A stretch of DNA of 44,980 nucleotides from Alphaproteobacteria bacterium (lineage in GTDB: Bacteria; Pseudomonadota; Alphaproteobacteria; HIMB59), in the NCBI GenBank assembly GCA_029246865.1, contig JAQWMI010000053.1:1-44980 (forward strand), written 5' to 3'. A program made the translations under genes and the position numbers. Below the pieces are notes generated by a model that made no database searches, had not been told where the DNA came from, and worked only from the letters and a program-made list of their open reading frames with translations. The first letter of the stretch is position 1. The number at the start of each line of letters is the position of its first letter. Shown here piece by piece: positions 40,003 to 44,980 of the stretch.

Positions 40003-41390
40003 TCAATGATGAGATATTAAGAGAGTACGATATAAGAGGTATTTACGGTTCCTCTTTAAAAAAAAACGATATCGTATCAATAGCAGATTCTATTAGTTCG
40101 ATTATAATTGATAATAAAATACCAGAAATTATTATTGGCCACGATGGGAGAGACTCATCCCTTGAAATAAAAAACTTACTTGTATCGTCAATTAACAATA
40201 ACGGGGTGAATGTAATTGACATCTCACTTGTTCCAACTCCTCTTTGTTATTATGCTACTAATAAAATAAAAATTCCTAATTCAATAATGATTACCGGATC
40301 TCACAATCCACAAGAATATAATGGATTTAAATTTATAATTAATAATGAGCCATTTTATGGTAAGCAAATAAAGAATTTAAATAATATTCAAATAAAAGAT
40401 AATCCTAAAAAAATAGGCCTATTGAAACATGTGAATATTGTAAGTACTTACGTAAATGAAATTTCAAATAAATTAAATATTAAAAAAGATTTAAAAATAG
40501 CTTGGGATATTGGTAATGGCGTAGTTGGATCTATGTTCCATAGTATTTTAAAAGCAATACCGGGTAACCATATAGTAATTAATTCTTCAGTTGACGGTAA
40601 TTTTCCTAATCACCACCCAGATCCTACTGTGTTGAAAAACAATATCCAAATTTCAAAATTAGTTCAGGAGCAAAATTGCGATTTAGGTATTTCTTTTGAT
40701 GGTGATGGGGATAGGCTTGGTATAATTGATAATAAGGGTCAGTTTGTTTATTCAGATATTGTGCTCTTGTTAATCTCAAAATTTATGTCTCTTACAATAA
40801 AAGACTTAACTGTTGTTGCAGACGTAAAATGTAGTCAAATCTTGTTTGATAATCTAAAAACTAATAATATCAATATTTTAATGAGTAAAACTGGTCATTC
40901 TCTTATTAAGAAAAAAATCAAAGAAACTAACGCTCATATTGCTGGTGAAATGAGTGGCCATATATTTTTTAATCATGATTACTACGGATTTGACGATGCA
41001 ATTTTTGCTGCATTTAAATTTTTAGAATATTTAACTGCTCAAGACAAAAAACTCAATGATATTGTGAATGACTATTTAATTTACTCTTCAAGCCCCGAGA
41101 TAAAGTTATACTGTAATGAGAATGTAAAGTTTAAAAATATTGATTCAATTATTAATAAAATTAAAGAAAATTCTCAAAATTTAATACTTAATGAGTTGGA
41201 TGGTATTAGAGTAGAGTCGAAAGATTTTTGGTATTTAATAAGAGCCTCGAACACGCAAAACTGCTTAGTTTTTAGGTTAGAGTGTAAGAAAAATTTAAAC
41301 TTTAAAGAAGAAATAAATAATATTCAAAAATTTCTTCAAGATTTTGATCTAGATTTATCTGAGTTAAATTCTTTTTACGAAACAATCTAA
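39999..41390 (+). CDS. Phosphomannomutase/phosphoglucomutase
   Basis: This alpha-D-phosphohexomutase interconverts hexose 1- and 6-phosphates for polysaccharide and lipopolysaccharide precursors. The start region has REYDIRGIYG; the phosphoserine S101 lies in TGSHNPQEYNGFK; the metal loop DGDGDR covers 234-239; the sugar-binding loop reads GEMSGHIFF; and the phosphate-binding loop near the C-terminus reads RASNTQN. At 463 residues it matches the AlgC/ManB type. Substrate preference cannot be fixed by sequence reading. Its final 27 bp overlap the convergent carboxypeptidase gene. Confidence 0.92.
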   Translation: MINDEILREYDIRGIYGSSLKKNDIVSIADSISSIIIDNKIPEIIIGHDGRDSSLEIKNLLVSSINNNGVNVIDISLVPTPLCYYATNKIKIPNSIMITGSHNPQEYNGFKFIINNEPFYGKQIKNLNNIQIKDNPKKIGLLKHVNIVSTYVNEISNKLNIKKDLKIAWDIGNGVVGSMFHSILKAIPGNHIVINSSVDGNFPNHHPDPTVLKNNIQISKLVQEQNCDLGISFDGDGDRLGIIDNKGQFVYSDIVLLLISKFMSLTIKDLTVVADVKCSQILFDNLKTNNINILMSKTGHSLIKKKIKETNAHIAGEMSGHIFFNHDYYGFDDAIFAAFKFLEYLTAQDKKLNDIVNDYLIYSSSPEIKLYCNENVKFKNIDSIINKIKENSQNLILNELDGIRVESKDFWYLIRASNTQNCLVFRLECKKNLNFKEEINNIQKFLQDFDLDLSELNSFYETI

Positions 41391-42425
41391 TTTTTTATCT
41401 TTTAATAATTCGCATAATTTATATGCATCATTTTTACTTAACGAATTAGTAATAGTGATAAAATACTTACCTTTTATCTCAATATTGTGTGTTAAGTATT
41501 TAATTTCATTAAGATATTTTTTTTTAATGAGAGATAATACAAACTCTTTACTTTTTTTAACGTTCCTAAAGGATGAAGTTTGAACTTTATAATTTAAACT
41601 ATTTGAACTTTTTAAGGGTTCATTCACTTTATTCTTATTGGTATTACGTTCCTTAGCTATTTTATTCATTAAAAAGTGTATCTTATCATTTCTTTCTTTA
41701 GCAGAATTACCTCCAAAATATATACCTAGCATTGGTTCTTCATCAAATATTCCTAGCAATGCAATTTGAAAACCTGATTTTCTTATATATCCTGTTTTGA
41801 GTCCTTTATAATACTTATATTTAGAAACAAGTTTGTTGTGCGTATTGTATTTAACTCCATTAATAACAGTTTTTGTTTTATTAAAATATTTTCTATATTC
41901 AGGAAAATCATTATAAATTGCTGAACCAAGTAAAAACATATCATGTGCAGAAGAAATATTAGATCTATTAGGTAATCCATTGGGGTTAGCAAAATTTGTA
42001 TTTTTCATATTAATTCTTTGAGCATACACATTCATTAATTTTACAAATTTTTTCTCAGTACCAGATATTTTCTCCGCTATTGCTACCGCAGCATCATTTC
42101 CTGATTTGATAATTAATCCTAAAATGATTTCATCAACATTTATTGATTTGCCGGCAGGTATATTGATTCTTGATGGTTGTTGACTTGCTGCATTATGACT
42201 AAATACAACCTTATCTTCTTTAGATATTTTATTGTTCTTTAATTCATCAAATATTATATAGAGAGTCATCATTTTAGTTAAAGATGCTGGATAATTTTTT
42301 GTATCTTTGTTTACATTAAAATAAATATCCCCGTTAACTGGATTACCTATTACTGAAGCTATTTTTGCATTTAAATCAAATGAAATGATTAAATTAATTG
42401 TTAACGCTATTAATATGATTCTCAT
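41364..42425 (-). CDS. dacA: D-alanyl-D-alanine carboxypeptidase (DacA/PBP5-6 family) with SPOR-like tail
   Basis: This exported serine peptidase trims the terminal D-Ala of peptidoglycan stem peptides. A signal peptide covers about residues 1-20. The catalytic motifs are S48-L-T-K51, S108-G-N110 and K210-T-G212, in the usual spacing. Instead of the usual PBP5 C-terminal beta domain and membrane anchor, residues about 278-353 (YKVQTSSFRNVKKSKEF onwards) look like a SPOR domain that binds denuded septal glycan. The 353-residue length fits this architecture, which is common in alphaproteobacteria. It faces the NDUFA12 operon across a 58-bp divergent gap. Confidence 0.9.
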   Translation of the reverse strand: MRIILIALTINLIISFDLNAKIASVIGNPVNGDIYFNVNKDTKNYPASLTKMMTLYIIFDELKNNKISKEDKVVFSHNAASQQPSRINIPAGKSINVDEIILGLIIKSGNDAAVAIAEKISGTEKKFVKLMNVYAQRINMKNTNFANPNGLPNRSNISSAHDMFLLGSAIYNDFPEYRKYFNKTKTVINGVKYNTHNKLVSKYKYYKGLKTGYIRKSGFQIALLGIFDEEPMLGIYFGGNSAKERNDKIHFLMNKIAKERNTNKNKVNEPLKSSNSLNYKVQTSSFRNVKKSKEFVLSLIKKKYLNEIKYLTHNIEIKGKYFITITNSLSKNDAYKLCELLKDKKLDCFVKRI

Positions 42426-42483
42426 TTATAAAATATAATCATAAGGACTTTTATTATGAATATTAATATTATATCATAATAAT
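42426..42483. promoter_or_regulatory. Divergent 58-bp spacer between dacA and the NDUFA12 operon
   Basis: The spacer must hold start signals for both directions. TATAAT lies at 42434-42439 or just before it, and the 12-bp palindrome AATATTAATATT occupies 42459-42470. No convincing -35 box is seen for either gene and no Shine-Dalgarno precedes the NDUFA12-family ATG. Confidence 0.3.
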
Positions 42484-42789
42484 ATGTCCCTTGGATTTAA
42501 AATATATTCTTACCTAAATGGTAAAGTTATAGGAAAAGATACTTTTGGTAACACTTTTTTTGTGAGTAAAAAAAACTTATCCAAAAGGTGGGTTATTTAC
42601 GCAAAAGGGTTTGGTCCTGACTCTTTACCTACTAACTATCATAATTGGTTACATAGCACGACTGATGAATTACCTTATTTTGATAAAGACGTCGAAAGAA
42701 CCCAAAGCATTGTAAGAAGACGTGTTAATAAACATGTAATCAAAAAGAATGCTAACTCTCAAGGATATACTTCTTGGCAGCCAAAGTAG
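42484..42789 (+). CDS. NDUFA12-family protein (complex I 17.2-kDa accessory subunit homologue)
   Basis: In alphaproteobacteria and mitochondria this family is an accessory subunit of NADH:ubiquinone oxidoreductase. The 101 residues show GNTFFVSKK near the start, RWVIYAKGFGPDSLPTNYHN and WLHSTTDELP, the conserved family core. The nuo genes are not in this window. It is the first gene of the MCE/DUF2155 operon and overlaps the next gene by 16 bp. This family is a good marker for alphaproteobacterial origin. Confidence 0.9.
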   Translation: MSLGFKIYSYLNGKVIGKDTFGNTFFVSKKNLSKRWVIYAKGFGPDSLPTNYHNWLHSTTDELPYFDKDVERTQSIVRRRVNKHVIKKNANSQGYTSWQPK

Positions 42790-43244
42790 TAAAAGAAATA
42801 GACGAAATAAGTAAAAATACTTTGCTTAAATTTGGTCTAATAACTATAGTAATTTTTTTACTTTTTTTCTTTTTATTTACTAAAACTAATTTAGATAAAA
42901 ACAATTTCTCTTTTCAGGCTACATTTAATACTGTCAATGGATTATCTGAAAAATCAACAGTTTTGTATGCAGGAATTGAAGTTGGTTATGTTACACAAAT
43001 CACATTACTTGAAAATAACAAAGTGCGCATAAATGGTTTAATTAAAAATGAAATACCAATACCATCTGACTCAATATTACAAATTAATACTGATGGTATT
43101 TTTGGAAAAAAATATCTAAATATAGTACCTGGTTATGATGAATATTTTGTAAGTAAAGATATTGTATTTAAGTATACAAGTGACTCATATACTATGGATT
43201 ATCTTGCAAGAGTATTAGAAAATAATATTAATGAAAAAAATTAA
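42774..43244 (+). CDS. MCE-domain (MlaD-like) membrane protein, first of tandem pair, TTG start
   Basis: MCE proteins bind lipids in the periplasm and pair with ABC transporters that move phospholipids between membranes. This 156-residue protein has a short cytoplasmic N-terminus, one membrane helix (about 18-36) and a single MCE domain with TFNTVNGLSEKSTVLYAGIE, VGYVTQI and IPSDSILQINTDGIFGKKYL. The start is TTG at 42774, supported by AAGGA at 42761-42765 with 8-base spacing. It overlaps the NDUFA12-like gene by 16 bp and the second MCE gene by 14 bp. No mlaE or mlaF lies nearby. Confidence 0.85.
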   Translation: MAAKVVKEIDEISKNTLLKFGLITIVIFLLFFFLFTKTNLDKNNFSFQATFNTVNGLSEKSTVLYAGIEVGYVTQITLLENNKVRINGLIKNEIPIPSDSILQINTDGIFGKKYLNIVPGYDEYFVSKDIVFKYTSDSYTMDYLARVLENNINEKN

Positions 43245-43674
43245 CAAAGAAGTATTTTTGGGAGTAATTATTATTTTACTTAGCTTGATAATATTTATTA
43301 ATTTATTTAATAGTTACAATTTAAATAATTCAAATAACGCTTCTTTTTATCTTAATTCTGAATTCAATAATGTTGGAAGTTTGTCTGTAGGAAATGATAT
43401 AAAAATTCATGGCGTTAAAGTAGGAGAGGTTACCAAGATTTCAATAAATCCAGAGTTATTTGTTGCTAATGTTATTATTAAATTTAATAATTTTTACAAA
43501 ATTCCTTCTGATAGTATTTTTACGATAACTAGTAATGGGCTGATGGGAGGATCTTATATTGATATCAAAATTGGATCTTCTGATCTAATATTTAATGAAA
43601 ATGAAACTAGTAAATATAATATAGATGCAATCTCTATTGAAAACATTATCTCTGATATTATTTTTGCTGATTAG
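43231..43674 (+). CDS. mlaD: MCE-domain (MlaD-like) membrane protein, second of tandem pair
   Basis: This 147-residue protein repeats the plan of its upstream neighbour: a membrane helix at about 8-26 and one MCE domain with EFNNVGSLSVGNDIKIHGVK, VGEVTKI and SNGLMGGSYIDIKIG. Its ending (ISIENIISDIIF) resembles the last helix of E. coli MlaD, so this copy is the better MlaD candidate. The two copies are clearly divergent from one another. Its 3' end overlaps the DUF2155 gene by 50 bp. Confidence 0.85.
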   Translation: MKKINKEVFLGVIIILLSLIIFINLFNSYNLNNSNNASFYLNSEFNNVGSLSVGNDIKIHGVKVGEVTKISINPELFVANVIIKFNNFYKIPSDSIFTITSNGLMGGSYIDIKIGSSDLIFNENETSKYNIDAISIENIISDIIFAD

Positions 43675-43981
43675 CTTTAATTGTAATCTATCTGCCGAGA
43701 TAGGATTAAAAAATGCTAATATAGTAATTTTAGATAAATCATCTTCCACAAAATACTATTTATCAATGTCTAAAAATTCAATTTTTAGGTCACTTAAATT
43801 TGAAATTCTTTCCTGTCAGCTTTTAAGTTTTGAAAAATATGATGATCAGGTTGCCTTAATTAAAATATCTAATTCTATTGATAATTCTAAATTTACAGGA
43901 TGGTTTTTTTCTAAAACTGAAGAACTTAATCTTTTTTCTGATAAAATTTATGAAATTAGCCTTATTAATTGTAATGGTTAA
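43625..43981 (+). CDS. DUF2155 family exported protein
   Basis: The family is of unknown function and typical of alphaproteobacteria. The 118 residues begin with a signal peptide (about 1-24, ending NLSA). The mature part shows the family pattern: LDKSSSTKYYLSM, a pair of cysteines (C63 region EILSCQLL and the terminal LINC), and FTGWFFSKTEELNLFSDKIY. A TTG at 43637 is a possible alternative start that would keep the signal peptide and shorten the 50-bp overlap with the MCE gene. Its stop overlaps the accC stop on the other strand by 4 bp. Confidence 0.83.
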   Translation: MQSLLKTLSLILFLLISFNCNLSAEIGLKNANIVILDKSSSTKYYLSMSKNSIFRSLKFEILSCQLLSFEKYDDQVALIKISNSIDNSKFTGWFFSKTEELNLFSDKIYEISLINCNG

Positions 43982-44980
43982 AATTTAGTAATTACTTTTT
44001 CTAGCCAATTAGTACTATAGCTTCCATTCAAGAATTCTTTTTGAGTTAAAATCCACTTATGTAGTTCAATATTAGTATCTATACCCTCAATAATCAGTTC
44101 ATTTAATGATCTTAGCATAATTTTAATTGCCTCTTCTCTTTTAGGGGCCTTACAAATCAATTTTAATACTAGGCTATCGTAATGCGGACTTACATTATAA
44201 TTTGTGTAAATAGCAGTATCTACTCTAACACCTCTACCACCTGGTATATTGATGTAATTAATTTTTCCAGGACTTGGTGTAAAATTTTTTGAATTTTCTG
44301 CATTTATTCTGCATTCTATTGAATGTGATAGATGTACATCGTTGGTTTTTATTTTATCACCTGCAGCTATTCTTATTTGTTTTTTAACTAAATCACAATT
44401 AAAAGCTTCTTCAGTAACAGGGTGCTCTACTTGTAAGCGTGTATTCATTTCAATAAAAAAAACCTCATTATCTTGGTATAAAAACTCTAAAGTACCTAGT
44501 CCTTCATATTCTGTTTCTTTAAGCATTTTTTTAATATTTTTAATTATTGTTTTAATATTTTTAATATCCACATAGTCAGAAGGAATTTCTTCAATTAATT
44601 TTTGATTCTTTCTTTGAACTGAGCAGTCTCTTTGTCCGATTATATTAATAATGTTTCTTTTAGGATCAGCTACAATTTGAAATTCAATATGTTTTGCATT
44701 TGATAAAAATTTTTCTCCATATAAGGCATCATTTCCAAAATAATTTTTCGCTTCTATTTTAAGATTACTAAAGTGATCATTTATCTCATTATCACTATAA
44801 AAAACTCTCATACCTCGTCCACCACCACCGTATGAAGCTTTAATAACTATTGGATAGTTAAATTTTTTAGCAAAATCTTTTGCTTCTTTAATGTTTTTAA
44901 TCGTTCCAGCTTCGCCTGAACCTAATATTGGGATTGTGTATTTCTTAGCTAATTTGAGAGCATTCTTCTGATTGCCTAAT
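43978..44980 (-). CDS. accC: Biotin carboxylase subunit of acetyl-CoA carboxylase, 5' end beyond window
   Basis: The enzyme carboxylates biotin on AccB with ATP and bicarbonate, the first step of fatty acid synthesis. The reading frame stays open to the window edge, so the N-terminal hundred or so residues are missing. Visible are the glycine-rich ATP loop SYGGGGRGMRV (which AccC usually writes SGGGGGRGM), QRDCSVQRKNQKLIEE, the catalytic region FIEMNTRLQVEHPVTE and ECRINAEN, and the C-terminal PGGRGVRVDTAIYTNYNVSP. Pyruvate carboxylase was considered, but the reading frame stops at the end of the biotin carboxylase domain. Confidence 0.92.
   Translation of the reverse strand, partial: LGNQKNALKLAKKYTIPILGSGEAGTIKNIKEAKDFAKKFNYPIVIKASYGGGGRGMRVFYSDNEINDHFSNLKIEAKNYFGNDALYGEKFLSNAKHIEFQIVADPKRNIINIIGQRDCSVQRKNQKLIEEIPSDYVDIKNIKTIIKNIKKMLKETEYEGLGTLEFLYQDNEVFFIEMNTRLQVEHPVTEEAFNCDLVKKQIRIAAGDKIKTNDVHLSHSIECRINAENSKNFTPSPGKINYINIPGGRGVRVDTAIYTNYNVSPHYDSLVLKLICKAPKREEAIKIMLRSLNELIIEGIDTNIELHKWILTQKEFLNGSYSTNWLEKVITKF

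Noticed and set aside
43978-44980. Pyruvate carboxylase instead of AccC, suggested by SYGGGGRGMRV
   Set aside because: The protein ends right after the biotin carboxylase domain, and its C-terminal part matches AccC.

Overview
The window is a very AT-rich (roughly 30% GC by eye), tightly packed chromosomal segment of an alphaproteobacterium, probably a genome-streamlined, free-living lineage. Evidence for the class is the NDUFA12-type complex I accessory gene next to MlaD-like and DUF2155 genes, the order secY-adk-rpsM, crcB-rluC after rplQ, tRNA-Trp between tuf and secE, and an NAD-type molybdenum formate dehydrogenase. Small genome style is inferred from the near absence of intergenic DNA: no gap exceeds 140 bp, many genes overlap by 1-10 bp, and all four convergent gene pairs abut or overlap. 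The sequence alone does not let me choose between SAR11, HIMB59-like or other AT-rich alphaproteobacteria.

Layout. Bases 1-5408 hold the end of a LysR regulator and a two-gene formate dehydrogenase operon (a fused diaphorase subunit and the molybdenum catalytic subunit). Bases 5409-7032 on the minus strand hold an unrecognised coiled-coil membrane protein, tRNA-Thr(UGU) and an RlmB-like 2'-O-ribose rRNA methyltransferase. From 7116 to about 36660 everything reads on the plus strand: tRNA-Tyr, tRNA-Gly, tuf, tRNA-Trp, secE-nusG-rplKAJL-rpoBC, then rpsL-rpsG-fusA, the S10 and spc groups (rpsJ to rplO, secY, adk) and the alpha group (rpsM, rpsK, rpoA, rplQ), with crcB and an RluC-type pseudouridine synthase as a tail. 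This is an almost uninterrupted transcription and translation superoperon. Likely internal promoters lie just before rpsL and before rpsM. The second tuf copy often found after fusA is absent from that site, and rpmD and rpmJ are absent from theirs.

The last 8 kb carry lipB (minus), tRNA-Leu(GAG), mgtE, a UDP-glucose/GDP-mannose dehydrogenase family gene and a phosphomannomutase/phosphoglucomutase (surface sugar precursors), then a D,D-carboxypeptidase with a SPOR-like tail (minus). A short plus-strand operon follows: an NDUFA12-family protein, two different single-domain MCE (MlaD-like) membrane proteins in tandem, and a DUF2155 exported protein. It meets the truncated biotin carboxylase gene accC tail to tail at the right edge.

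Most of the window is ordinary core genome. I found no phage, insertion sequence, CRISPR array or defence system. The points most worth a second look are the tandem MCE genes, the promoter that would give an almost leaderless rpsL mRNA, the structured spacer before tRNA-Gly that copies its acceptor strand, the divergent rlmB/tRNA-Tyr promoters with touching -35 boxes, the odd helices of tRNA-Thr, and the unrecognised coiled-coil membrane protein beside formate dehydrogenase.
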